Below are positions 36,760 through 44,791 of a DNA stretch of 64,000 nucleotides, one piece after another; the stretch's first letter is position 1; every line of letters begins with the position of its first letter. This stretch comes from Streptomyces cirratus (GTDB taxonomy: Bacteria > Actinomycetota > Actinomycetes > Streptomycetales > Streptomycetaceae). The DNA lies in contig NZ_BMVP01000019.1 in assembly GCF_014650775.1 (NCBI RefSeq), forward strand, positions 1 through 64,000. The letters run 5' to 3'. The notes beneath the pieces are model-generated. The model saw only the letters and a list, made by a program, of their open reading frames with translations, was not told where the DNA came from and did not search any database. Made by a program: the position numbers and the translations under genes.

Positions 36760-38889
36760 TTACGCCGGGACGCTCGCCAGGCCGGGGGCGAGGAACTTCT
36801 TGCCGTTCACCCGCTCGGAGACGCCCTCGCGGTCCAGGTACGGCGTGATGCCGCCCAAGTGGAAGGGCCAGCCGGCGCCCGTGATGAGGCAGAGGTCGAT
36901 GTCCTGGGCCTCGGCCACGACACCCTCCTCCAGCATCAGGCCGATCTCCTGCGCCACCGCGTCCAGGACGCGGTCGCGCACCTGCTCCTCGGTCAGGACC
37001 GAGTCGCCCTGCACCAGGAGGGCGGCGACCTCGGGGTCCAGCTCCGGCTTGCCGGAATCGTAGACGTAGAAGCCGCGCTTGCCGGCCTCGACGACCCTCT
37101 TGAGGTTCGGGGAGACGGTGAAGCGCTCCGGGAAGGAGCGGTTCAGGGTCTCGGAGACGTGCAGACCGATCGCCGGGCCCACGAGCTCCAGCAGCACCAG
37201 CGGCGACATGGGCAGGCCGAGCGGCTCGATGGCCTTCTCCGCGGTCTCCACCGGGGTGCCCTCGTCGATGACGTTCTGGATCTCGCCCATGAAGCGGGTC
37301 AGGATGCGGTTCACGACGAACGCCGGGGCGTCCTTGGTGAGGACCGCGGTCTTCTTGAGCTTCTTGGCGACACCGAAGGCCGTGGCCAGCGAGGCGTCGT
37401 CGGTCTGCTCACCGCGGACGATCTCCAGCAGCGGGAGGATCGCGACCGGGTTGAAGAAGTGGAAACCGACCACGCGCTCCGGGTGCTGGAGCTTGGAGGC
37501 CATCTCCGACACCGACAGCGAGGAGGTGTTGGTGGCGAGGATCGCGTGCGCCGGGGCGACCGCCTCGACCTCCGCGAACACCTTCTGCTTGACGGACATC
37601 TCCTCGAACACGGCCTCGATGATGAAGTCCGCGTCCGCGAAGCCCTCGGCCTTGTCCAGGACACCGCTCACCAGGGCGGTCAGGCGGTTCGCCTTGTCCT
37701 GGTTGATGCGGCCCTTGCCGAGCAGCTTCTGGATCTCGGCGTGGACGTAGCCCACGCCCTTGTCCACACGCTCCTGGTCGATGTCGGTGAGGACCACCGG
37801 AACCTCCAGGCGGCGCAGGAACAGCAGCGCCAGCTGCGAGGCCATCAGGCCCGCGCCGACCACGCCGACCTTGGTGACCGGACGGGCCAGCGACTTGTCC
37901 GGAGCGCCGGCCGGGCGCTTGGCGCGCTTCTGCACCAGGTTGAAGGCGTAGATGCCCGAGCGCAGTTCGCCGCCCATGATGAGGTCGGCAAGAGCCTTGT
38001 CCTCGGCGTCGAAACCGGCCTGGAGGTCGCCGTCCTTGGCGGCCGCGATGATCTCCAGCGCGCGGTAGGCGGCCGGGGCGGCGCCGTGCACCTTGGAGTC
38101 CGCGATGAAGCGGCCCTTGGCGACGGCCGCGTCCCAGGCCTCGCCGCGCTCGATCTCGGCGCGGACGACCTCGGTGGTGCCGTTCAGGACGTTCGCGGTC
38201 CACAGGAGCGACTGCTCCAGGAAGTCCGCGCCCTCGAACAGGGCGTCGGCGATGCCCAGTTCGAAGACCTGCTTGCCCTTGAGCTGGCGGTTCTGGTTCA
38301 GCGAGTTCTCGATGATCACCGAGACCGCGCGCTCCGCGCCGATCAGGTTCGGCAGCAGTGCGCAGCCGCCCCAGCCCGGAACCAGGCCGAGGAAGACCTC
38401 GGGCAGGGAGAAGGCCGGGATGGCCTTCGAGACGGTGCGGTAGGTGCAGTGCAGACCGACCTCGACGCCGCCGCCCATCGCCGCACCGTTGTAGTACGCG
38501 AAGGTGGGGACGGCCAGGGCCGACAGCCGCTTGAAGACGTCGTGGCCGCCCTTGCCGATGGCGAGCGCCTCGTCGTGGTTCTTGAGGAGCTCGACACCCT
38601 TGAGGTCGGCGCCGACCGCGAAGATGAACGGCTTGCCGGTGATGCCCGCGCCGACGATGGAGCCGGCCGTGGCCTCCTGCTCGACCTGGTCGATCGCCGC
38701 GTTCAGGTTGGCGAGGGACTGCGGGCCGAAGGTGGTCGGCTTGGTGTGGTCGAAGCCGTTGTCCAGCGTGATGAGCGCGAAGCGCCCGGCACCGAACGGC
38801 AGGTCCAGGTGGCGTACGTGCGCCTGGGTCACGACCTCGTCCGGGAACAGCTCGGCCGCGCCCTTGAGGAGCTCAGTGGTGGTGCTCAC
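36760..38889 (-). CDS. fadB: Fatty-oxidation complex alpha subunit: enoyl-CoA hydratase / 3-hydroxyacyl-CoA dehydrogenase
   Basis: 709 residues. Hydratase domain (~1-300) with oxyanion-hole segments GADLKG and NGAAMGGGVEVGLH and LPEVFLGLVPGWGG. NAD-binding dehydrogenase domain (~325-510) with GVVGAGLMASQ, FFNPVAILPLLEIV and catalytic His in VGFHFFNP. C-terminal helical domain to 709. It performs steps two and three of beta-oxidation and works with the thiolase encoded upstream. The GTG at 38889 overlaps the thiolase stop by four bases, so the pair is translationally coupled. Confidence 0.95.
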   Translation of the reverse strand: MSTTTELLKGAAELFPDEVVTQAHVRHLDLPFGAGRFALITLDNGFDHTKPTTFGPQSLANLNAAIDQVEQEATAGSIVGAGITGKPFIFAVGADLKGVELLKNHDEALAIGKGGHDVFKRLSALAVPTFAYYNGAAMGGGVEVGLHCTYRTVSKAIPAFSLPEVFLGLVPGWGGCALLPNLIGAERAVSVIIENSLNQNRQLKGKQVFELGIADALFEGADFLEQSLLWTANVLNGTTEVVRAEIERGEAWDAAVAKGRFIADSKVHGAAPAAYRALEIIAAAKDGDLQAGFDAEDKALADLIMGGELRSGIYAFNLVQKRAKRPAGAPDKSLARPVTKVGVVGAGLMASQLALLFLRRLEVPVVLTDIDQERVDKGVGYVHAEIQKLLGKGRINQDKANRLTALVSGVLDKAEGFADADFIIEAVFEEMSVKQKVFAEVEAVAPAHAILATNTSSLSVSEMASKLQHPERVVGFHFFNPVAILPLLEIVRGEQTDDASLATAFGVAKKLKKTAVLTKDAPAFVVNRILTRFMGEIQNVIDEGTPVETAEKAIEPLGLPMSPLVLLELVGPAIGLHVSETLNRSFPERFTVSPNLKRVVEAGKRGFYVYDSGKPELDPEVAALLVQGDSVLTEEQVRDRVLDAVAQEIGLMLEEGVVAEAQDIDLCLITGAGWPFHLGGITPYLDREGVSERVNGKKFLAPGLASVPA

Positions 38890-40112
38890 TTGGCGTCTCC
38901 CTCGGAGGTGAAGTGCGGGTTCTCCCAGATGACCGTCGCGCCCATGCCGAAGCCGACGCACATGGTCGTCAGGCCGTAGCGGACGTGCGGCTGCTCCTCG
39001 AACTGGCGGGCCAGCTGCGTCATCAGGCGCACGCCGGAGGAGGCGAGCGGGTGGCCGAACGCGATCGCGCCGCCGTACTGGTTGACGCGGGCGTCGTCGT
39101 CGGCGATGCCGTAGTGCTCCAGGAAGGCGAGCACCTGGACCGCGAACGCCTCGTTGATCTCGAACAGGCCGATGTCGGAGATCGACAGACCGGCCTGGGC
39201 GAGGGCCTTCTCGGTGGCCGGGATCGGGCCGTAGCCCATGACCTCCGGCTCGACACCCGCGAAGGAGTACGAGACCAGGCGCATCTTGACCGGGAGGTTG
39301 TTCTCCCGGGCGAAGTCCTCGGACGCGATGATCGCGGCGGTGGCACCGTCGTTGAGACCGGCGGCGTTGCCCGCGGTGACCCGGCCGTGCGTACGGAACG
39401 GGGTCTTGAGCCCGGCCAGGTTCTCCAGCGTGGTGCCCGGGCGCATCGGCTCGTCGGAGGTGACCAGGCCCCAGCCCGTCTCGCCCGCGGCCTCGTTGGT
39501 GTTGCGCACCGAGATCGGGACCAGGTCCTGCTGGATCTTGCCGTCGGCGTACGCCTTGGCGGCCTTCTCCTGCGAGCGCACGGCGTACTCGTCGGCGCGG
39601 AGCTTGGTGATCGTCGGGTACCGGTCGTGCAGGTTCTCGGCGGTCATGCCCATGAACAGGGCGGACTCGTCGACCAGCTTCTCGGAGACGAAGCGCGGGT
39701 TCGGGTCGACGCCCTCACCCATGGGGTGGCGGCCCATGTGCTCGACACCGCCGGCGAGGGCGACGTCGTAGGCACCGAAGGCCACGCCGCCCGCGACGGC
39801 GGTCACGGCGGTCAGCGCGCCGGCGCACATGCGGTCGATCGAGTAGCCCGGGACCGACTGCGGGAGGCCCGCGAGGATGCCGGCCGTGCGGCCCAGCGTC
39901 AGGCCCTGGTCGCCGATCTGCGTGGTCGCGGCGATGGCGACCTCGTCGATCTTCGCGGGGTCCAGGTCCGGGTTGCGGCGCAGCAGCTCCCGGATCGCCT
40001 TCACGACGAGGTCGTCGGCGCGGGTCTCGTGGTAGATGCCCTTCGGGCCCGCCTTGCCGAACGGGGTGCGGACGCCGTCGACGAAGACGACGTCCCTGAC
40101 GGTACGAGGCAC
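38886..40112 (-). CDS. fadA: Acetyl-CoA acyltransferase (thiolase)
   Basis: 408 residues. Thiolase with the nucleophilic cysteine in DRMCAGALTAV (about residue 92), the His of NQYGGAIAFGHPLASSG and the second cysteine in TTMCVGFGMGA. It performs the thiolytic last step of beta-oxidation. The GTG at 40112 follows GGAGGAG. First gene of fadA-fadB. A TetR-type palindrome (40165-40178) lies over the predicted transcription start. Confidence 0.95.
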   Translation of the reverse strand: MPRTVRDVVFVDGVRTPFGKAGPKGIYHETRADDLVVKAIRELLRRNPDLDPAKIDEVAIAATTQIGDQGLTLGRTAGILAGLPQSVPGYSIDRMCAGALTAVTAVAGGVAFGAYDVALAGGVEHMGRHPMGEGVDPNPRFVSEKLVDESALFMGMTAENLHDRYPTITKLRADEYAVRSQEKAAKAYADGKIQQDLVPISVRNTNEAAGETGWGLVTSDEPMRPGTTLENLAGLKTPFRTHGRVTAGNAAGLNDGATAAIIASEDFARENNLPVKMRLVSYSFAGVEPEVMGYGPIPATEKALAQAGLSISDIGLFEINEAFAVQVLAFLEHYGIADDDARVNQYGGAIAFGHPLASSGVRLMTQLARQFEEQPHVRYGLTTMCVGFGMGATVIWENPHFTSEGDAK

Positions 40113-40164
40113 GTTGGCTCTCCTCCAGGTGCGGGGTGGCACTGCTGCGCGTGGCGGCGCTCAC

Positions 40165-40192
40165 TGAGCGGGCGCTCACCCGGCCCATGCTA
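40165..40192 (-). promoter_or_regulatory. fadAB promoter region with TetR-type palindrome
   Basis: TGAGCGGGCGCTCA (40165-40178) is a perfect palindrome (6-bp arms, GG centre). On the minus strand TAGCAT (40192-40187) is a good -10 box, putting the transcription start near 40180, directly against the palindrome. Beta-oxidation operons are commonly repressed by TetR-family FadR/PsrA regulators released by acyl-CoA; the identity of the regulator here is unknown. Confidence 0.42.
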
Positions 40193-40281
40193 CTTGTGAG
40201 TAACCCATGTGGACAGCCCCGGGCCGCGGAGCGGCGAAGGTCACACCGCCCCGCCCGGTCCGGCGCGGAGCGGGCACGCGA

Positions 40282-40308
40282 AAGCCCCCGGCGCGGGGCC
40301 GGGGGCTT
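40282..40308 (-). terminator. Terminator of rnd
   Basis: 11-bp perfect stem AAGCCCCCGGC (40282-40292) / GCCGGGGGCTT (40298-40308) with a 5-base loop, 10 bases beyond the RNase D stop on the minus strand. Confidence 0.8.
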
Positions 40309-40318
40309 CGGTGGGTGA

Positions 40319-41590
40319 TCAGGCGGTGGCGGCGAGGGCCTCGACCAGGGACGGGGTGACCTGCTCGACCTGCCACGGGCGGGCGCCGTAGCCCGCCAGG
40401 GCCTCGGCGACCGTCTCCGGCTCCAGCCGCTGCGGGGGCTCCCAGCACAGCCGGCGGACCGTGTCCGGGGCGATCAGGTTCTCCTGCGGCAGGTTCAGCC
40501 CCTCCGCCAGCGCGGAGACGGCGGCGCGGGCCGCCGACAGCCGCGCGGCGGCGGCCGGGTCCTTGTCCGCCCAGGAACGCGGCGGCGGCGGGCCGGCCGG
40601 GGTCGCCCCCGGCTGCGGCAGCTCGCTCTCGGGCAGCGCCCGCGCCCGGTCCACCGCGGCCATCCACTGCTCCAGCTGCCGGCGCCCCATCCGCTGTCCG
40701 AAGCCGGGCAGCGCGGACAGCGCGGTGGCGTTGGCCGGCAGCGCCAGGGCGGCCTCGACGATCGCCGCGTCCCCCAGTACCTTGCCGGGCGACACGTCGC
40801 GCCGCTGGGCGATCCGGTCGCGGGACTCCCACAGCTCCCGTACGACGGCCATCTGCCGACGCCGGCGCACCTTGTGCATGCCGGACGTCCGGCGCCACGG
40901 GTCCTTGCGCGGCGGGGCGGGCGGCGCGGAGGCGATCGCCTCGAACTCCTGGTGGGCCCATTCCAGCTTGCCCTGCCGGTCCAGTTCCTTCTCCAGCGCG
41001 TCGCGCAGGTCCACCAGCAGCTCCACGTCGAGCGCGGCGTAGCGCAGCCACGGTTCGGGGAGCGGGCGGGTGGACCAGTCGACCGCGGAGTGGCCCTTCT
41101 CCAGCACGTAGCCCAGCACGCCCTCGACCATCGCGCCCAGCCCGACCCGGGGGAAGCCGGCCAGCCGGCCCGCCAGCTCGGTGTCGAACAGGGAGGTGGG
41201 GGTCATGCCTATTTCACGCAGGCACGGCAGGTCCTGGGTGGCGGCGTGCAGGATCCACTCGGTACCGCTCAGGGCGTCGCCCAGCGCGGACAGGTCGGGG
41301 CATCCCACCGGGTCGATCAGCGCCGATCCGGCGCCTTCGCGGCGCAGCTGCACGAGGTAGGCGCGCTGGCCGTAGCGGTATCCGGAGGCGCGTTCCGCGT
41401 CCACGGCGACGGGGCCGGTGCCCGCGGCGAAGGCCGCGACCACCCGGGCCAGGGCATCGTCGTCGGCGACCACCGGGGGGATCCCCTCGCGGGGCTCCAG
41501 CAAGGGAATCGGCGCCTTGTCGACGTCGTCCGGGGGGCCGCCCCCGGTGGTGGTGCGCAGGTCTGCTGCGGTCTCTTGGGCGTCGGTCAC
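40319..41590 (-). CDS. rnd: Ribonuclease D
   Basis: 423 residues. N-terminal 3'-5' exonuclease of the DEDDy class: AVDAERASGYRYGQ (motif I), ATQDLPCL and FDTELAGRL (motif II), and YAALDVELL (motif III with the Tyr-Asp pair). An HRDC nucleic-acid-binding domain follows (~230-310, RDRIAQRRDVSPGKVLGD). The family trims structured RNA 3' ends, including tRNA. Monocistronic on the minus strand. Confidence 0.93.
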   Translation of the reverse strand: MTDAQETAADLRTTTGGGPPDDVDKAPIPLLEPREGIPPVVADDDALARVVAAFAAGTGPVAVDAERASGYRYGQRAYLVQLRREGAGSALIDPVGCPDLSALGDALSGTEWILHAATQDLPCLREIGMTPTSLFDTELAGRLAGFPRVGLGAMVEGVLGYVLEKGHSAVDWSTRPLPEPWLRYAALDVELLVDLRDALEKELDRQGKLEWAHQEFEAIASAPPAPPRKDPWRRTSGMHKVRRRRQMAVVRELWESRDRIAQRRDVSPGKVLGDAAIVEAALALPANATALSALPGFGQRMGRRQLEQWMAAVDRARALPESELPQPGATPAGPPPPRSWADKDPAAAARLSAARAAVSALAEGLNLPQENLIAPDTVRRLCWEPPQRLEPETVAEALAGYGARPWQVEQVTPSLVEALAATA

Positions 41591-41615
41591 CGCTCAAGGG
41601 TATCCGTGGATGTGA

Positions 41616-41651
41616 CGCGCCCGTCGCCGGAACGTTCCGTCGACGGGCGCG
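41616..41651 (-). terminator. Terminator downstream of the response-regulator gene
   Basis: 11-bp stem CGCGCCCGTCG (41616-41626) / CGACGGGCGCG (41641-41651) enclosing a further palindrome GGAACGTTCC. It lies between the minus-strand regulator stop and the RNase D start. Confidence 0.65.
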
Positions 41652-41725
41652 GGAGTGGAGCGGGGTGTGGCGCGGACGTTTCCCGGGGGTTCCCCGGGAC
41701 GTCGCCCAGGAGCCTCCGGGCGGGG

Positions 41726-42388
41726 TCAGTGGATGATCCCGGTCCGCAGGGCGACGGCGACCATCCCGGCCCGGTCGCCGGTGCCCAGCTTGCGGGCGAT
41801 CCGGGCGAGGTGGGACTTGACGGTCAGGGCGGACAGGCCCATCGATACGCCGATGGCCTTGTTGGACTGGCCCTCCGCGACGAGGCGCAGGACCTCGACC
41901 TCGCGGCCGGAGAGCTCGCGGTAGCCGCCCGGGTGGCTCGGGGCACCCGGGGGGCGGCGGTGCATACGGGCGGCCGCGGCGCCGATGGGGGCGGCGCCGG
42001 GACGGGTGGGGAGCCCGATGTTGGTCCGGGTGCCGGTGACGACGTAGCCCTTGACTCCGCCCGCGAGGGCGTTGCGTACGGCGCCGATGTCGTCGGCGGC
42101 GGACAGGGCCAGGCCGTTCGGCCAGCCGGCGGCGCGGGTCTCGGAGAGCAGGGTGAGACCGGAACCGTCGGGCAGGTGTACGTCGGCCACGCAGATGTCG
42201 CGCGGGCTGCCGACGCGGGGGCGGGCCTCCGCGATGGACGACGCCTCGATCACATCACGTACTCCGAGGGCCCACAGATGACGGGTCACGGTGGAACGGA
42301 CGCGCGGGTCGGCCACGACGACCATGGCCGTCGGCTTGTTCGGGCGGTAGGCGACCAGGCTTGCGGGCTGCTCGAGAAGAACGGACAC
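41726..42388 (-). CDS. NarL/LuxR-type orphan response regulator
   Basis: 220 residues. N-terminal receiver-like domain (~18-115) with the presumed phosphoacceptor Asp in VADVHLPDGSG, and a C-terminal LuxR HTH (YRELSGREVEVLRLVAEGQSNKAIG...LTVKSHLARIARKLG, ~155-215). No sensor kinase is adjacent, so it is an orphan. The acidic pocket at the N-terminus reads VVVADPR, with a single Asp where typical receivers have two, so phosphorylation may be atypical. GTG start, with AGGAGG 5-10 bases upstream. Target unknown. Confidence 0.88.
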   Translation of the reverse strand: MSVLLEQPASLVAYRPNKPTAMVVVADPRVRSTVTRHLWALGVRDVIEASSIAEARPRVGSPRDICVADVHLPDGSGLTLLSETRAAGWPNGLALSAADDIGAVRNALAGGVKGYVVTGTRTNIGLPTRPGAAPIGAAAARMHRRPPGAPSHPGGYRELSGREVEVLRLVAEGQSNKAIGVSMGLSALTVKSHLARIARKLGTGDRAGMVAVALRTGIIH

Positions 42389-42520
42389 CTAGGCCTCCTG
42401 GGGGAGTGGCGGGGCGTCCGGCTCGGGGAAGGAAGCCGGTGCGCACCGTGCTGATGGTCACTGACTCCTTCGGCACGTCACCCGCCCGGCTTTAGGGAAT
42501 GATCACGATTTGGTGAGTAA

Positions 42521-42538
42521 CAATTCGGGCAATTCGGA
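42521..42538. repeat. Tandem 9-bp repeat upstream of the response-regulator gene
   Basis: CAATTCGGG then CAATTCGGA, adjacent, in a locally AT-rich stretch 133-150 bp before the regulator start. Direct repeats like this are typical response-regulator sites, but no test is possible by eye. Confidence 0.3.
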
Positions 42539-42650
42539 CGCATGATCGATCAAGCGATGATCAGAAGGCCGCAACGGGCGCCCTGTTCTGACACCGGTTC
42601 GACGCCGAGGCGGCCGCCGGGAGCCTCGCGTGCGGCCGTACGGCCCTTCC

Positions 42651-43307
42651 TTACGGGTGGTGCGGGCCGCGCCGCTGTGGCAGGGAGACAACGCCCGTGC
42701 CCGAGTCCGTCGGACCCACCGGCGGCAGCCCGGCGATCTGGCACAGCAGCTCGCACCAGGCCGACAGGTGCGCCGCGGTGTCCGGTACCCCGCCCACCCC
42801 CTCGCGGGGCGTCCAGGAGGCCCTGATCTCGATCTGGGTGGCGGGACGCCGCTCCGCGAGACCGCCGAAGTAGTGCGAGCTCGCCATGGTCACGGTGCCG
42901 CTCGCCTCCCCGTACGTCAGCCCGCGCGCGTCCAGCGCCCCCGTCAGCCAGGACCAGGAGACCTCCGGCAGGAGCGGGTCCGCGGCCATCTCCTGCTCCA
43001 GTTCCGCCCGTACGAGCGTCACCAGCCGGAAGGTGCCCTGCCAGGCGTCGTGCCCCGCCGGATCGTGGAGCAGGATCAGCCGGCCGTCGGCCAGGTCGTC
43101 CTCGCCGTCGACGACCGCCGCCTCCAGGGCGTAGGCGTGCGGGGCCAGCTTCCGGGGCGGCTTCGTCGGGTCGATCTCGATGCCCGTCCGCAGCCGCGCC
43201 TTCCTCAAGCCGTCGACCGCCCGCCGGAACGGGAGCGGGACGGAGCTCTCCTCCGCGCTGTCCATACCGTCAGCGCCATCTGAAAATCGTCCCTGAGCCG
43301 CAGCCAT
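42651..43307 (-). CDS. DUF3000 family protein
   Basis: 218 residues, of the actinobacterial DUF3000 family, always found next to hemE. The region PPRKLAPHAYALEAAVVDGEDDLADGRLILLHDP is characteristic in feel (only part quoted: KLAPHAYALEAAVV). No signal peptide, membrane helix or catalytic motif is evident. The ATG at 43307 gives a normal family length; upstream in-frame sequence overlaps the hemE promoter. Divergent from hemE with 91 bp between. Function unknown; a link to haem or tetrapyrrole synthesis is only by neighbourhood. Confidence 0.85.
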   Translation of the reverse strand: MAAAQGRFSDGADGMDSAEESSVPLPFRRAVDGLRKARLRTGIEIDPTKPPRKLAPHAYALEAAVVDGEDDLADGRLILLHDPAGHDAWQGTFRLVTLVRAELEQEMAADPLLPEVSWSWLTGALDARGLTYGEASGTVTMASSHYFGGLAERRPATQIEIRASWTPREGVGGVPDTAAHLSAWCELLCQIAGLPPVGPTDSGTGVVSLPQRRGPHHP

Positions 43308-43372
43308 GCGGGGAAGACTAGGCGGAACGAGCGCCCGTGCGGCGCAGGGACACCCGCACCGGGCCGGGCACT

Positions 43373-43390
43373 TCTTCATACGTGCGAAGA
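43373..43390. promoter_or_regulatory. Inverted repeat in the DUF3000-hemE divergent region
   Basis: TCTTC (43373-43377) and GAAGA (43386-43390) with an 8-base centre containing ACGT, ending 8 bases before the hemE start. Weak candidate operator. Confidence 0.25.
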
Positions 43391-43398
43391 TTCGGGTC

Positions 43399-44463
43399 GT
43401 GAGCGCCATTGACCGCCCGACGGGCCAGCCGAGTCAGACGTACGATTCCGCCTTCCTGAAGGCGTGCCGGCGCGAGCCGGTGCCGCACACCCCGGTGTGG
43501 TTCATGCGGCAGGCCGGGCGCTCCCTCCCCGAGTACCGCAAGGTGCGCGAGGGCACGGCCATGCTGGAGTCCTGCATGCGCCCCGACCTGGTCACCGAGA
43601 TCACGCTCCAGCCGGTGCGGCGCCACGGCGTGGACGCGGCGATCTTCTTCTCCGACATCGTGGTGCCGCTCAAGGCCATCGGCGTCGACCTGGACATCAA
43701 GCCGGGCGTGGGCCCGGTCGTCGCCCAGCCGATCCGCCGCCGCGAGGACCTCGCACAGCTGCGCGACCTCACCCCCGAGGACGTCTCGTACGTCACCGAG
43801 GCGATCGGCATGCTCACGGGTGAACTCGGCTCCACGCCGTTGATCGGGTTCGCCGGCGCGCCTTTCACCCTCGCGAGCTACCTGGTCGAGGGCGGCCCGT
43901 CGAAGAACCACGAGCACACCAAGGCCCTGATGTACGGGGACCCGCAGCTCTGGGCGGACCTGCTGGACCGGCTGGCGGAGATCACCGCCTCGTTCCTCAA
44001 GGTCCAGATCGAGGCCGGGGCCTCCGCGGTCCAGCTCTTCGACTCCTGGGTCGGCGCGCTGGCCCCGGCGGACTACCGCCGCTCGGTGATGCCCGCTTCG
44101 GCGAAGGTCCTGCAGTCCGTCGCCTCGTACGGAGTCCCGCGCATCCACTTCGGCGTGGGCACGGGCGAGCTGCTCGGCCTGATGGGCGAGGCCGGGGCGG
44201 ACGTCGTGGGCGTCGACTACCGGGTCGCGCTCGACGAGGCCGCCCGCCGGGTCGGCCCCGGCAAGGCGCTCCAGGGCAACCTGGACCCGGCGGTGCTGTT
44301 CTCCACCGAGGACGCGGTGCGGGGCAAGGCGGACGAGGTCCTCGCGGCCGCGGCCGGCCTGGAGGGTCACGTCTTCAACCTCGGCCACGGCGTCCTGCCG
44401 ACCACGGACCCCGACGCCCTGACCCGCCTCGTGGACTACGTCCACACCCGCACGCAGCGCTAG
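43399..44463 (+). CDS. hemE: Uroporphyrinogen decarboxylase
   Basis: 354 residues. HemE converts uroporphyrinogen III to coproporphyrinogen III. Signature motifs are PVWFMRQAGRSLPEYR (near residue 28) and IGFAGAPFTLASYLVEG, with the catalytic Asp in FFSDIVVPLKA. The GTG at 43399 is the start that aligns with the family N-terminus. The stop codon TAG (44461-44463) is contributed by the first bases of a MITE-like element, which therefore sits exactly at the gene's 3' end. Confidence 0.95.
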   Translation: MSAIDRPTGQPSQTYDSAFLKACRREPVPHTPVWFMRQAGRSLPEYRKVREGTAMLESCMRPDLVTEITLQPVRRHGVDAAIFFSDIVVPLKAIGVDLDIKPGVGPVVAQPIRRREDLAQLRDLTPEDVSYVTEAIGMLTGELGSTPLIGFAGAPFTLASYLVEGGPSKNHEHTKALMYGDPQLWADLLDRLAEITASFLKVQIEAGASAVQLFDSWVGALAPADYRRSVMPASAKVLQSVASYGVPRIHFGVGTGELLGLMGEAGADVVGVDYRVALDEAARRVGPGKALQGNLDPAVLFSTEDAVRGKADEVLAAAAGLEGHVFNLGHGVLPTTDPDALTRLVDYVHTRTQR

Positions 44464-44641
44464 GGCGCGTTTCGAAAGTCCCGCCTGCCCCGCGACGCCC
44501 GGCACGCACGCTCGCCGCGTTGTCGGGATCGCCCGCGTACGGCCCGGTACGAGGGCGACCCTCCGCCTTGCGATCGCACGCACCGGACGCCGCGGGGCCC
44601 GCCCTTCGGGCGGCCGGCGCTACTTTCGAAACACGCCCTAG
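44460..44641. mobile_element. MITE-like element with 20-bp terminal inverted repeats
   Basis: Ends CTAGGGCGCGTTTCGAAAGT (44460-44479) and ACTTTCGAAACACGCCCTAG (44622-44641) are inverted repeats matching at 19 of 20 positions. The outermost CTAG may be a target duplication. The interior (about 140 bp) has no coding capacity and contains smaller hairpins such as GCCCGCCCTTCGGGCGG. I recall similar GGGCGTGTTTCGAAAGT ends scattered through Streptomyces genomes; they look like non-autonomous relatives of an IS5-type element. Confidence 0.72.
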
Positions 44642-44723
44642 AGGGGTCCGGGCGGGCGGAGGGACCGCTGCACGGAGCCGGCCCCGCCCTTCCTCCGTTC
44701 ACCGGGCTCCGCCCGGACCCGGT

Positions 44724-44771
44724 CCTCAAACGCCGGACGGGCTGGAAAGACCGGCCCGCCGGCGTTTGAGG
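44724..44771. repeat. Streptomyces intergenic inverted repeat (CTCAAACGCCGG type)
   Basis: CCTCAAACGCCGGACGGGC (44724-44742) pairs with the segment ending GCCGGCGTTTGAGG (44771), one base bulged. This palindrome family is very common between Streptomyces genes. Here it lies after the minus-strand oxidoreductase gene and may serve as its terminator. Confidence 0.65.
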
Positions 44772-44791
44772 CGCCGGCCCCGCAGGGCCGC

